Source: Alloalcanivorax xenomutans (GTDB lineage Bacteria > Pseudomonadota > Gammaproteobacteria > Pseudomonadales > Alcanivoracaceae). From it: DNA of 64,000 nucleotides. The position numbers were made by a program, and so were the translations under genes. Below are positions 1 to 8,695 of this stretch, piece by piece. The notes under the pieces are model-generated. The model searched no databases and was not told the origin of the DNA. It was given only the letters and a program-made list of their open reading frames with translations. Within the stretch, counting starts at the first letter, position 1; every line of letters begins with the position of its first letter. The stretch spans positions 1-64,000 of the forward strand of contig NZ_OBMO01000009.1 of NCBI RefSeq assembly GCF_900217905.1. Direction: 5' to 3'.

Positions 1-1
1 C

Positions 2-73
2 AAACTCGCTCGCATCGCCTTCGCCCTGATGAAGCACAAAACCACCTACCAATCGGAGACCCAAATCGCTTGA
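2..73 (+). CDS. IS110-family transposase, C-terminal fragment (cut by window edge)
   Basis: The window opens inside a reading frame that gives KLARIAFALMKHKTTY and ends at TGA (71-73). This resembles the last ~23 residues of IS110-type (DEDD) transposases, which commonly end in an N/RKLARIAFALM-like helix. Everything upstream lies outside the window, so family assignment rests on this short tail. Half of a REP palindrome begins about 18 bp after the stop, fitting the habit of some IS110 elements of inserting into REP sequences. Confidence 0.6.
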   Translation, partial: KLARIAFALMKHKTTYQSETQIA

Positions 74-90
74 TCTCCAACATAGAATCT

Positions 91-141
91 CCCACGGTGG
101 CTTCGTAGCACAATTGTAGGAGCCAGCCCTGCTGGCGAACC
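91..141. repeat. Half REP palindrome next to the IS110-type end
   Basis: CCCACGGTGGCTTCGTAG (91-108) matches the right half of the REP units found elsewhere (for example 4571-4587). It is followed by a second REP-like piece, GGAGCCAGCCCTGCTGGCGAA (split here as 119-139). The left half of the palindrome is missing and its place is taken by the transposase tail. Confidence 0.65.
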
Positions 142-159
142 GCTTTCCTCAACTCCTCA

Positions 160-3100
160 TCAACTCTCCGCCGGTTCCGGCAGTGCCTCCGTCCCTTCGT
201 CACCGTGCCCTTCGTTGCGGCCCAGCAGCATGTACATGGCCGGTACCACGAACAGGGTGAACAGGGTGCCGATGGTCATGCCGGCGGCCACCACCAGACC
301 GATGGCGAAGCGGGCGCCACCGCCGGGGCCCGCGGCGATCAGCAACGGAATCATCGCCAAGACCAAAGCGGCGGTGGTCATCAGCACCGGACGCAGGCGC
401 ACGGCGGCGGCGTGTTCGATGGCCTCCCGCTTGCCCATGCCCTCTTCCTGCATCTTGTTGGCGAACTCCACGATCAGAATCCCGTGTTTCGATATCACCC
501 CGATCAGAGTCACCAGCCCCACCTGCGTGTAGATGTTGAGCGTGGCCAGACCGAGGCTGACGAAGATCATGGCGCCGCACACGGACATGGGCACCGTGAT
601 CAGCATAATGATCGGATCACGGAAGGATTCGAACTGGGCCGCCAGAACCAGATAGATCACGATCAGGGCGAAGAAGAAGGTGATCATCAAATCGCTGCCT
701 TCCTTCTTGAACTGCCGCGACTGGCCGGAATAATCCACGCTGTAGCCGGGGGGAAGCACTTCCTGTGCCGCGCTTTCCAGGATGCCGAGCGCTTCGCCCA
801 GTGTCACCCCGGGGCGTTGTACGCCGGAAATGGTCACCGAGTTCAGCTGTTGGAAGCGTTTCAACTGTTGCGGCTGCACGGTTTCTTCCAGGCGCACCAG
901 AGTGGCCAGTGGAATCAGATCGCCGGAGCCGGTGCGAATGTAGTACTGCTGCAACTGCTCTGGCGTCAGCCGGTCGCCGCGCTGAACCTGGGGAATCACT
1001 TTGTAGGACCGGTTTTCCAGGGAAAAGCGGTTGGCGTAGGCGCCGGACAGCATGGCGCCCAGTTCCTGCGCCAACTGGCGCATGGTGATGCCCAGCGACG
1101 CGGCTTTCTCCCGGTCGATCAGAATGTTGTAGCGCGGTTTGTCGATCTTCAGGTCCGTGTCCAGGAAGATGAACTTGCGGCTCTCCTGGGCTTTGCCCAG
1201 GATCTGGTTGGCCAGTTCCTGCAGATTCTCGGTCGGTTCGGTGGTGCCGATGACGAATTCCACCGGCAACATGCCGCCGCCGCTGGGCAGGGACGGCGGG
1301 ACAAACACCGCTGATTGCAGACCGGCGATGCTGTTCACCTGCCCGGACAACTGTTCCTGGAATTCATTGGTGGTGACGTCCCGCTCATTCCAGCTGTCCA
1401 GTACGAAACCCGCCAGGGCGGTGTTGGAGGCGGCGGTGCCGGCGCCGCCGCCGAGACCATTGAGCAGGAAAATGTTTTCCACCGCCGGGGTGTCGGCGGC
1501 AATCTGTTCCAGCTCCCGGGTGAACGGCTCCAGATAGTCCAGCGTCACGTAGGGGTCGGCGGTAGCGGACACCAGCACAAAGCCCTGGTCTTCCTTGGGT
1601 TCCAGTTCGCTCGGCGAGGTGACGAACAGGAAGTAACAGGACACCAGAATGATCAGACCGAACACCAGCACCGTGGGCACGTCGTTCAAAGCGCCGTGCA
1701 GTCGCCGCTCATAGCTGCCGGCCAGTTTCTCGAACTGGCGATTCAGCCAGGCCTCGAAGCGATTGCCGCGATGCTCCGGGTCGTGGGCCTTGAGAATTTT
1801 GGCGCACATCATCGGCGACAGGGTCAGTGCCACCACGCCGGAGAGCAGCACGGCGCCGGCCAGGGAGAAGGCGAATTCCACGAACAAGGTGCCGGTGAGC
1901 CCGCCCATGAAACCAATTGGCAGGTACACCGCCACCAGTGTGGTGGTCATCGCCACCACCGGCCAGGCCAGCTCGCGCGCGCCTTTAAGTGCCGCGTCCT
2001 TGGGCGAGAGCCCTTCCTCTACATGGCGATGCACGTTTTCCAGAACAATAATGGCGTCGTCCACCACGATGCCGATGGCCAGCACCATGGCCAGCAGGGT
2101 CAGCAGGTTGATGGAGAAGCCCATCAGCAGCATCAGGAACAGCGCGCCGACCATGGAGAGCGGCACGGCGATGGCCGGGATCAGTACCGACCGCAGAGAA
2201 CCGAGGAACAGGTAGATCACCAGGATAACGATGATCACCGCTTCCACCAGGGTCTTCACCACCTCATCGATGGAGTCCTGGATATACTCGGTGCCGTCGT
2301 AAGGAATATTGCCTTCCAGGCCCTCCGGCATTTGCGGGAAGATCTCGTCTTCCAGAACCTTCCTTACCTCGGCGATCACGTCCAGGGAGTTGGCGTCCGG
2401 CGCCACTTCAATGCCCATGAACGTGGCCTTCTGGCCGTTGAAGGTCACCGAGGCGGCATAGGACTCCGAACCCAGTTCCACGTCGGCCACGTCCTCGAGA
2501 CGCACGATGGCATTGTCCTGGGCGCGGATTACCAGACGGCGGAAGCCGGCGACGTCGTTGAGGTCGGTTTCCGCCTTGAGATCCAGAGCCACATTGGTGC
2601 CCTTGGTGCTGCCCACCGCGGCGAGAACATTGTTTTGCTCCAGCGCGGCGTAAACGTCGGAAGGGGTAATGCCCAGCGCCGCCATGCGCTCCGGTTTCAA
2701 CCAGGCGCGCATGGCGAAGGTGCGGTCACCGAGAATTCGTGCCCGTTGCACGCCGTTGATGGTGGCCAGTTTCGGCTGCACCACGCGCACCAGATAGTCG
2801 GTGATCTGATTGTTGTCCAGCACCTCGGAGGAAAACGACAGGTACATGGCGGCGATATCATCGCCGATGGCCAGCTCCACCGTGGGGTCCTCGGACTCCT
2901 CCGGCAGTTCGCTGCGCATCTTGTTCACCTTGGCGACGATCTGCGTCAGAGTTTCGTTGGGATCCTGGCCCAGCCGTACATAAGCCTGGATTGAGGACGC
3001 CCCCTGCAGGGAGGTGGAAACCAGATAGTCGATGCCGTTCGCCGAAGCGATTTCCTGTTCCAGCGGCGTGGTGATAAAGCCCTGAATCAGATCCGCGTCG

Positions 3101-3261
3101 GCACCGGTATAGATCGTGGTGACGGTGATCACCGCGTTTTCCAGCTCGGGATACTGGCGCACGTTCAGTTCCGTGGCGGCGCGTAACCCGAGCAGGAAAA
3201 TAAACAGGCTGACCACCGAGGCCAGAACCGGTTTATTGATGAAGATATCCGTGAATTTCAT
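160..3261 (-). CDS. RND-family multidrug efflux permease (HAE1 type)
   Basis: Inner-membrane proton/drug antiporter of a tripartite efflux pump. The 1033-residue length is normal for the AcrB/MexB group. The first membrane helix is at about residues 10-30, with two large periplasmic loops and helix clusters near 340-490 and 865-1010. The paired aspartates of the proton relay are at D401-D402 (IGIVVDDAIIVLENV) and the TM10 lysine lies in ISKHGILIVEF near residue 930. The adaptor gene is 8 bp upstream on the same strand, so the two are surely co-transcribed. No outer-membrane channel gene is adjacent, so a TolC/OprM-type protein encoded elsewhere is probably recruited. The substrate cannot be read from the sequence. 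Confidence 0.95.
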   Translation of the reverse strand: MKFTDIFINKPVLASVVSLFIFLLGLRAATELNVRQYPELENAVITVTTIYTGADADLIQGFITTPLEQEIASANGIDYLVSTSLQGASSIQAYVRLGQDPNETLTQIVAKVNKMRSELPEESEDPTVELAIGDDIAAMYLSFSSEVLDNNQITDYLVRVVQPKLATINGVQRARILGDRTFAMRAWLKPERMAALGITPSDVYAALEQNNVLAAVGSTKGTNVALDLKAETDLNDVAGFRRLVIRAQDNAIVRLEDVADVELGSESYAASVTFNGQKATFMGIEVAPDANSLDVIAEVRKVLEDEIFPQMPEGLEGNIPYDGTEYIQDSIDEVVKTLVEAVIIVILVIYLFLGSLRSVLIPAIAVPLSMVGALFLMLLMGFSINLLTLLAMVLAIGIVVDDAIIVLENVHRHVEEGLSPKDAALKGARELAWPVVAMTTTLVAVYLPIGFMGGLTGTLFVEFAFSLAGAVLLSGVVALTLSPMMCAKILKAHDPEHRGNRFEAWLNRQFEKLAGSYERRLHGALNDVPTVLVFGLIILVSCYFLFVTSPSELEPKEDQGFVLVSATADPYVTLDYLEPFTRELEQIAADTPAVENIFLLNGLGGGAGTAASNTALAGFVLDSWNERDVTTNEFQEQLSGQVNSIAGLQSAVFVPPSLPSGGGMLPVEFVIGTTEPTENLQELANQILGKAQESRKFIFLDTDLKIDKPRYNILIDREKAASLGITMRQLAQELGAMLSGAYANRFSLENRSYKVIPQVQRGDRLTPEQLQQYYIRTGSGDLIPLATLVRLEETVQPQQLKRFQQLNSVTISGVQRPGVTLGEALGILESAAQEVLPPGYSVDYSGQSRQFKKEGSDLMITFFFALIVIYLVLAAQFESFRDPIIMLITVPMSVCGAMIFVSLGLATLNIYTQVGLVTLIGVISKHGILIVEFANKMQEEGMGKREAIEHAAAVRLRPVLMTTAALVLAMIPLLIAAGPGGGARFAIGLVVAAGMTIGTLFTLFVVPAMYMLLGRNEGHGDEGTEALPEPAES

Positions 3262-3269
3262 GAGCGACC

Positions 3270-4424
3270 TCAGCTGTTCGCCGGCTCGGGCGTGGCTTCC
3301 GCGGAAGGCTGTACGTCATTCTCAATGGCCACCGGTGCATCATTGCGCAACTTGAGCAAGCCACTGGTGGCAACGATTTCTCCGGGTTCCAGACCGGATT
3401 CCACCACCACCAGGTCGCCGCGCTGGCGGCCCAGTTTCACGAACCGCTTGCGCACTATCTTGCCGGCGCCGTCCCCGCTTTGCTGTTCGGCCTGTTCGCC
3501 TTCTTTCGCCGGCGCGTCCTGGATCACGAACACCGCGTTTCCGTAAGGGGCGTAGGCCACCGCCGTACGAGGGATCACCACCACCGGTTCGGATTGCGGC
3601 AACTGGATCGTTACGTTGGCGAACATGCCCGGACGCATACGCTGATCCGCGTTCTCGAAGGATGCCTGAATGGTGACGTTGCGGGTGGTCTCGTTGACGC
3701 CCGGTTCGATGGCGGTGATGGTGCCCTCGAACGTCTGATCAGGGTAGGCGTCCAGAGAAGCGCGGACGGTCAGGCCGGTTTCGATTTTGCTCAGCGTTTG
3801 TTCGGGCAGGGCGAAGTTGACGAAGATCGGATCCAGTTGCGCCAGGCTGACCACCGGGGTGCCGGGTTGCAGGTACTGGCCGATATCCACGCGGCGGATC
3901 CCAAGGACCCCGTCGAAGGGCGCGCGAATGGTCTTGTAGCTGAGCTGCTGCCGCTGCGCGTCCGCCTGGGCCATGGATTGATCCCGCTGGGCGCGCCGGT
4001 TGTCCAGCTCGGATTGCGAGATCGAGCCTTGCTTGAATAGCCGCTGATAACGATCGTATTCCTGGGCGGCCAACTGAGCGGTGGCTTGCAACGCCTTCAA
4101 CTGAGCCTGGTCGGCGCGGGATTCCAGCCGCACCAGCAGGTCGCCTTTTTTCACCTGGTCGCCGGAGGTGAACTCGATGGCCGCCACTTCGCCGCCGACC
4201 TGGCTGGTGACGTCGACGCCGTTGACCGCTTCCACGGTGCCCACCGCTTCCAGTGACAGCGCCCATTCGTCCCGGGTCGCCTCGGCGGTGGAGACGTTCG
4301 CCACCGGCATGGGCATATTGTCGAAGAAGCCCGTCATCATATGGTTGATGAACGCCTTCCAGCCAAAGATGGCGCCGAACAATACGCCAACGCAGACCAG
4401 CATAATCACCATGCGTTTTGTCAT
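3270..4424 (-). CDS. RND efflux periplasmic adaptor (membrane fusion protein)
   Basis: HlyD-type adaptor that links the RND permease downstream to an outer-membrane channel. It has an N-terminal membrane anchor (MVIMLVCVGVLFGAIFGW), a lipoyl-like half motif (SQVGGEVAAIEFTSG), a coiled-coil hairpin (LFKQGSISQSELDNRRAQ), the returning lipoyl half (IRAPFDGVLGI) and a C-terminal beta-barrel/MP domain. The start chosen is the ATG at 4424, giving 384 residues beginning MTKRMVIML. The frame is open to a TTG at 4445, but seven extra residues ahead of the anchor look unnecessary. The gene precedes the permease by 8 bp in one operon. Confidence 0.93.
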   Translation of the reverse strand: MTKRMVIMLVCVGVLFGAIFGWKAFINHMMTGFFDNMPMPVANVSTAEATRDEWALSLEAVGTVEAVNGVDVTSQVGGEVAAIEFTSGDQVKKGDLLVRLESRADQAQLKALQATAQLAAQEYDRYQRLFKQGSISQSELDNRRAQRDQSMAQADAQRQQLSYKTIRAPFDGVLGIRRVDIGQYLQPGTPVVSLAQLDPIFVNFALPEQTLSKIETGLTVRASLDAYPDQTFEGTITAIEPGVNETTRNVTIQASFENADQRMRPGMFANVTIQLPQSEPVVVIPRTAVAYAPYGNAVFVIQDAPAKEGEQAEQQSGDGAGKIVRKRFVKLGRQRGDLVVVESGLEPGEIVATSGLLKLRNDAPVAIENDVQPSAEATPEPANS

Positions 4425-4480
4425 GATCCAAACCCCGATGTGCAACCTGCTTGTTTAGATATTTTCGTTGCCTGCCAGCT

Positions 4481-4665
4481 TTCCACGGACCGGACTACGA
4501 AGCCGCTGTGGGAAGCGGCCTTGGCGCGAATGCGCCTGGGCCGTTGGTCATTCGCTTGCAAGCAAGCTTCCCACAGCGGCTTCGTAGCATGATCCGTGGA
4601 AGCCGGCTTGCTGGCGAATGGCGCGCTGGAGCTTGCAAGGCAGCATACAAGCTCCTACAGCGGCC
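4481..4665. repeat. REPIN-like palindromic repeat plus a degenerate extra copy
   Basis: A perfect 22-bp inverted repeat has its left arm at 4495-4516 (CTACGAAGCCGCTGTGGGAA...) and its right arm at 4566-4587. The loop carries the TTGGCGCGAA and TTCGCTTGCAAGCAA pieces. A further partial copy follows (GTGGAAGCCGGCTTGCTGGCGAA, 4596-4618, given in two parts: GTGGAAGCCGG and CTTGCTGGCGAA). It lies downstream of hemW and upstream of the efflux operon. Confidence 0.85.
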
Positions 4666-4872
4666 CTGATACCTGCCGATGGCTATGAATCATTTGGCGA
4701 ACCGGCGAAACCGGAAACGGATAAAGCTGCGTCCCTGTGGTTTTGATTTTTTCTTTCCTGGCTGGGTCGCTCGGGGCAAGGGCAAATCGACAAAGCGGAT
4801 CGGAATAATGAGGGCAAACCCGGCGGCCACGGCGTCCAGAATGCCCGAGTGTGCCCAGAAATCAGGCAGGCA
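4666..4872. other. Intergenic remainder, nothing recognised
   Basis: Together with the repeat before it, this fills the 448-bp gap between hemW and the efflux adaptor. Short frames exist, but they run into hemW antisense or have no ribosome-binding site. No convincing terminator or promoter was seen. Confidence 0.5.
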
Positions 4873-6030
4873 TCAAGAGGCAGAGAGGGATTCCCCAATA
4901 AGCGCCAACACGGTGTTGAGGTGGCGTAATCCCAAAGCGGTGCAAACGATTTGATCCGGATCCGGTTGCAGCAGGTCGCGTTCACGCAAGGGCGCCAGCA
5001 GGGCCGCGATGCGTTCCTGATCCACGCCGCTGTTTTGGCTCAATGTGCATGAGGGAACGCCGTTGGTCAGACGCAACGCGTTCATCAATGCTTCGAACAG
5101 AGGATCTTCTATGGCGGTGATACTACGGCGTGTCTGTTCCGGTGTCCGAAGATAGGCTTCCGGTTGCCGGGTTTTTTGATAGCGTAAACGTTGTCCGTCA
5201 CGGCGTGTCAGTTTGCCGTGGGCGCCGGCGCCGATCGCCAGATAGTCGCCGAAGCGCCAGTAGTTGAGATTATGACGGCAGCGGCGATCCGGCCGGGCAA
5301 AGGCGGAAACTTCATAACGCTCATAGCCATGGCGCCGCAACAGGGCAAACCCCTGTTCCTCGATGTCGGCCATGGTGTCCTCGTCCGGCTGGGTCGGAGG
5401 GGCGCGGTAGAAGGCGGTATTCGGTTCAATGGTGAGTTCATACCAGCTCAGGTGAGCGGGTGACAACTCGATGGCCGCTTGCAGATCCGCCAGCGCCTGG
5501 GCCGGCGTTTGTCCGGGCAGCGCGTGCATCAGATCCAGATTGAAATTATCGAAACCGGCGGCGCGGGCCAGGGCCACGGCACGGCGGGCTTCCTCGGGGC
5601 CGTGAATACGCCCAAGAGCCGCGAGCTGGCCGGGATCGAAGCTCTGTACGCCGATGGACAGGCGGTTGATGCCGGCCTCGCGGAAGCCTTCGAAGCGGCC
5701 CGCTTCCACGGTGCCGGGGTTGGCCTCCAGGGTGATTTCCACGTCGTTGGCCATTGGCAGGCGCTGGCGTAGGCCATCCAGCAGGCGCCGGTAAAAATCG
5801 GCGCTCATCAGGCTCGGTGTGCCGCCGCCGATAAAGATCGAAACAACGGGCCGGTCCAACTCACCTTCCAGCCAGCGCCGGTCCGCGTCGAGATCCGCCA
5901 GCAGGGCGTCGAGGTATTGGGTTTCAGGGAGTGTGTCGCGCTGATGGGAATTGAAATCGCAATACGGACATTTGCGCACGCACCAGGGTACGTGCACGTA
6001 TAACGCCAGGGGCGGCCGCTCCGGGGTCAC
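4873..6030 (-). CDS. hemW: HemW, radical SAM heme chaperone
   Basis: Formerly annotated as an oxygen-independent coproporphyrinogen III oxidase. Proteins of this clade bind heme and deliver it to respiratory enzymes. The 385-residue length is typical. The [4Fe-4S] cluster motif CX3CX2C is at C17, C21 and C24 (PWCVRKCPYCDF), without the extra cysteine of true HemN. A glycine-rich SAM-binding segment, IFIGGGTPSLM, is near residue 67. The GTG start at 6030 overlaps the rdgB stop by 4 bp (GTGA), showing tight coupling in the metX-metW-rdgB-hemW operon. This order is known from pseudomonads. Confidence 0.93.
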   Translation of the reverse strand: MTPERPPLALYVHVPWCVRKCPYCDFNSHQRDTLPETQYLDALLADLDADRRWLEGELDRPVVSIFIGGGTPSLMSADFYRRLLDGLRQRLPMANDVEITLEANPGTVEAGRFEGFREAGINRLSIGVQSFDPGQLAALGRIHGPEEARRAVALARAAGFDNFNLDLMHALPGQTPAQALADLQAAIELSPAHLSWYELTIEPNTAFYRAPPTQPDEDTMADIEEQGFALLRRHGYERYEVSAFARPDRRCRHNLNYWRFGDYLAIGAGAHGKLTRRDGQRLRYQKTRQPEAYLRTPEQTRRSITAIEDPLFEALMNALRLTNGVPSCTLSQNSGVDQERIAALLAPLRERDLLQPDPDQIVCTALGLRHLNTVLALIGESLSAS

Positions 6031-6629
6031 GGCAGTGGATGCTCCCGCAGTTGCGCGATCAGCTGCTGCAGAGCGCGAGCGCGATGGCTGACGCGGTTTT
6101 TCTCTTCCGGCGGCATCTCGGCGGCGGTGCGGCCGTCACCACTGATCTGAAAGTGCGGATCGTAGCCAAAACCGAACTCGCCGCGTGGTTCAAGAACGAT
6201 TTCCCCTTCCCAACTGCCCTGGCAGACCAGCGGCGTCGGATCCTCGGCGTGGCGCATCAGTACCAGCAGCGCCTGATAACGGGCGGTGCGGGGAGCGTCG
6301 GGCAGGTCGCCGAGCATCTCCACCAGCAAGGCGTTGTTTTTCGCGTCGCTGGCACCGACACCGGAGAAGCGGGCGGAATAAATACCGGGGGCGCCGTTGA
6401 GGGCGTCCACTTCCAGGCCGGAGTCGTCGGCAATGGCCGGCAGGCCGGTGTGCCGGGCGGCATTGCGGGCCTTGAGAATGGCGTTCTCGACGAAGGTCAG
6501 ACCAGTCTCTTCCGCTTCCGGCACATCGAAATCGCTCTGCGGCACGATGGTCATGTCCAGCGGCGCCAGAATGGCGTTCATTTCCTCCAGCTTCTTGCGA
6601 TTGCCGGAAGCCAGAACCAGGGTTGCCAT
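6027..6629 (-). CDS. rdgB: RdgB/HAM1-type XTP/dITP diphosphatase
   Basis: House-cleaning pyrophosphatase that hydrolyses dITP, XTP and ITP to monophosphates, keeping deaminated purines out of nucleic acids. The N-terminal LASGNRKKLEEM is the substrate-binding SGN-K motif. IADDSGLEVDALNGAPG carries the catalytic aspartate, and GYDPHF and SHRARAL are the other family signatures. The 200-residue length is normal. It starts with ATG at 6629, 26 bp after metW, and overlaps hemW by 4 bp at its end. Confidence 0.95.
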   Translation of the reverse strand: MATLVLASGNRKKLEEMNAILAPLDMTIVPQSDFDVPEAEETGLTFVENAILKARNAARHTGLPAIADDSGLEVDALNGAPGIYSARFSGVGASDAKNNALLVEMLGDLPDAPRTARYQALLVLMRHAEDPTPLVCQGSWEGEIVLEPRGEFGFGYDPHFQISGDGRTAAEMPPEEKNRVSHRARALQQLIAQLREHPLP

Positions 6630-6655
6630 GGTCTCTCCTTGAATAGGGGGGGCGG

Positions 6656-7285
6656 TTACCGGGTCACCCGATAGATGGCGATCTCGCCGAACAGATTTGG
6701 CAGCAGCCGGGGCAGGGTGCTGCTGCGGTGATCGCGGTTGACCACTTCCCGCTGAATGATGCGGATGTCGTTTTTGCGACAGTGCGTCTCGAAGTCATTC
6801 ACCGTGCACAGATGAATGTTGGGGGTATCGTACCACTCATAAGGCAGCGCGGAAGACACCGGCATGCGGCCCTTGAAGGCGAGATAACTGCGCACCCGCC
6901 AGTGGCCGAAGTTGGGAAAGGTGATGATCGCCTCGCGACCTACCCGCAACATTTCCGCGAGGATGCGGTCCGGGCGTAACACCGCCTGCAGGGCCTGGGT
7001 CATCACCACGTAATCGAAGCGGTCGTTCTGGAAGTTGTCCAGGCCATTGTCCAGATCCTGCTCGATCACGTTGACGCCGTTCTCGAAACAGGCGGCCAGG
7101 TTGTCCTGGTCGATCTCCAGGCCGTAACCGCGCACCCCTTTGTTTGCTTTCAGGTACGCCAGCAGCGCGCCGTCACCGCAACCCAGGTCCAGCACCGTGG
7201 CATTGCGCGGAATCCAGTCGCTGATCAGGCTCAGGTCGTTACGCTCCGGCATCCACTCGCGGATCCGCCGTACATCATTGGCCAT
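6656..7285 (-). CDS. metW: MetW, SAM-dependent methyltransferase-like protein of methionine biosynthesis
   Basis: Class I methyltransferase fold protein with motif [16 protein letters not shown] near residues 30-45. In proteobacteria with metX, MetW is encoded beside it and is needed for, or supports, MetX acyltransferase activity. That is family knowledge; nothing here proves the partnership beyond adjacency. I prefer the ATG at 7285 ([12 protein letters not shown]), but in-frame ATGs at 7291 and 7300 are also possible. All of these starts overlap the metX 3' end at 7275, so translation is coupled. Confidence 0.93.
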   Translation of the reverse strand: MANDVRRIREWMPERNDLSLISDWIPRNATVLDLGCGDGALLAYLKANKGVRGYGLEIDQDNLAACFENGVNVIEQDLDNGLDNFQNDRFDYVVMTQALQAVLRPDRILAEMLRVGREAIITFPNFGHWRVRSYLAFKGRMPVSSALPYEWYDTPNIHLCTVNDFETHCRKNDIRIIQREVVNRDHRSSTLPRLLPNLFGEIAIYRVTR

Positions 7286-8432
7286 CGGCATCCACCTCAT
7301 CGGCCACCCGGCGCAGGTAGGCGCCGAACAGTTTCACATACTCCGGGATCGGCAGCAGGAACGCATCGTGCCCCTTGGGCGTATCGACCTCGGCGTAGCT
7401 CACGTCCCGGCCCACATGGGTCAGAGCGTTGACGATCTCGCGGCTGCGCTCCGGCGAGAAGCGCCAGTCGGAATTGAAGGACATCACCAGGAAGCCGCAA
7501 CGGGTACGCTCCAACGCTTGTTCCAGGGTCCCGCCCTGCTCGCGGGCGGGATCGAAGTAATCCAGCGCCTTGGTCATCAGCAGGTAGGTATTGGCGTCGA
7601 AATTGCGGGAGAAGGTTTCGCCCTGGTGACGCAGATACGACTCCACCTGGAATTCCACATCGAAACCGAAATGGAAGCGGCCGGAGCGCAAGTCGCGACC
7701 GAATTTCATGCGCATGGCGTCGTCGCTGAGATAAGTGATGTGCCCGACCATGCGCGCCAGGATCAGGCCCTGACGGGGATAGGTATCGTGCAGATAATAG
7801 CGGCCGCCATGGAAGTTCGGATCGGTGAGAATGGACTGCCGGGCCACCTCGTTGAAGGCGATATTCTGCGCCGACAGTTTGGGCGCCGCGGCAATGACCA
7901 CGGAATGGCGCAGGCGCTCCGGGAAATCAATCGCCCATTGCAGGGCCTGCATGCCGCCGAGGCTGCCGCCAACCACCGCCGCCCATTGCTCAATGCCCAG
8001 TGCATCCGCCAGCCGCGCCTGGCTCTTGACCCAGTCCTTCACCGTCATCATGGGAAAATCCGGGCCCCAGAGCTGGCCGGTCTCCGGATTGGTGGAGGTG
8101 GGGCCGCTGGAACCGTGGCAGCCACCCAGATTGTTCAGGCACACGACGAAGAAACGGTTGGTGTCGATGGGCTTGCCCGGGCCGATGCAGCTGTCCCACC
8201 AGCCCGGACGTTTCTCGTCCATGCTGTGATAGCCCGCGGCGTGGTGATGGCCGGACAGGGCATGGCAAATCAACACCGCGTTACTGGCGCTGGCATTGAG
8301 GTTGCCGTAGGTCTCGTAGACAAGATCGTAGGATGGCAACTGACGCCCACATTCCAACTCCAGCGGCTGGTCCACATGGAGGGTATGGGGCTGTACCAGG
8401 CCCACGGAGTCCTGGGGGATTGATTCGGGCAT
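7275..8432 (-). CDS. metX: MetX, homoserine O-acyltransferase
   Basis: Alpha/beta-hydrolase-fold enzyme that activates homoserine for methionine synthesis. The nucleophile is S157 in [13 protein letters not shown]322 (NSDWRF) and H355 (GHDAFLL) complete the triad. The 385-residue length and the motif [20 protein letters not shown] fit MetX. Many gammaproteobacterial members use succinyl-CoA rather than acetyl-CoA, and I cannot settle the acyl donor by eye. It is the first gene of the metX-metW-rdgB-hemW operon and starts with ATG at 8432. No SAM riboswitch was recognised upstream. Confidence 0.94.
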   Translation of the reverse strand: MPESIPQDSVGLVQPHTLHVDQPLELECGRQLPSYDLVYETYGNLNASASNAVLICHALSGHHHAAGYHSMDEKRPGWWDSCIGPGKPIDTNRFFVVCLNNLGGCHGSSGPTSTNPETGQLWGPDFPMMTVKDWVKSQARLADALGIEQWAAVVGGSLGGMQALQWAIDFPERLRHSVVIAAAPKLSAQNIAFNEVARQSILTDPNFHGGRYYLHDTYPRQGLILARMVGHITYLSDDAMRMKFGRDLRSGRFHFGFDVEFQVESYLRHQGETFSRNFDANTYLLMTKALDYFDPAREQGGTLEQALERTRCGFLVMSFNSDWRFSPERSREIVNALTHVGRDVSYAEVDTPKGHDAFLLPIPEYVKLFGAYLRRVADEVDADGQ

Positions 8433-8532
8433 TTCGGGTCATCATCCAAAGGTGAGGCAAAGTCTATCGACCCCCCCCAAGGCATGCAATGCGGCCACCC
8501 CGGTATCGTGGTCCATGGACTCCGGGTTACCA

Positions 8533-8656
8533 CGCCGCTGTGGGAGCTTGCCTGCAAGCGAATCGGGCTCCGAGCCCCAAAAAATTCGCTTGCAGGCAAG
8601 CTCCCACGGCGGCTTCGTAGTGTAATCTGTGGGAGCCAGCTTGCTGGCGAATACGG
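8533..8656. repeat. REPIN-like palindromic repeat between divergent genes
   Basis: Left arm 8535-8563 (CCGCTGTGGGAGCTTGCCTG...CGAAT) pairs with right arm 8584-8612, with one mismatch near the tip (ACGGCGG versus ACAGCGG). The 20-bp loop is different from those of the other copies. A partial third piece (TGTGGGAGCCAGCTTGCTGG) follows at 8628-8647. The unit occupies the middle of the 263-bp gap between metX and the divergent MFS gene, close to where promoters should be. Confidence 0.85.
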
Positions 8657-8695
8657 CTTCCGGTGTTGGGACATTCGCTTGGGTGAAAAGGGGAC

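Noticed and set aside
1315-2994. Open frame of 559 codons on the plus strand inside the RND permease
   Set aside because: Extremely His/Gln-rich antisense translation of a conserved permease; no ribosome-binding site or family match.
3270-4445. TTG at 4445 as the start of the efflux adaptor
   Set aside because: It would add MHIGVWI before a normal MTKRM membrane anchor; the ATG at 4424 is simpler.
4679-4954. Possible 91-residue protein after hemW
   Set aside because: No ribosome-binding site, and its second half is antisense to hemW.
8433-8532. SAM riboswitch upstream of metX
   Set aside because: No match to known SAM riboswitch cores was seen in the short leader.
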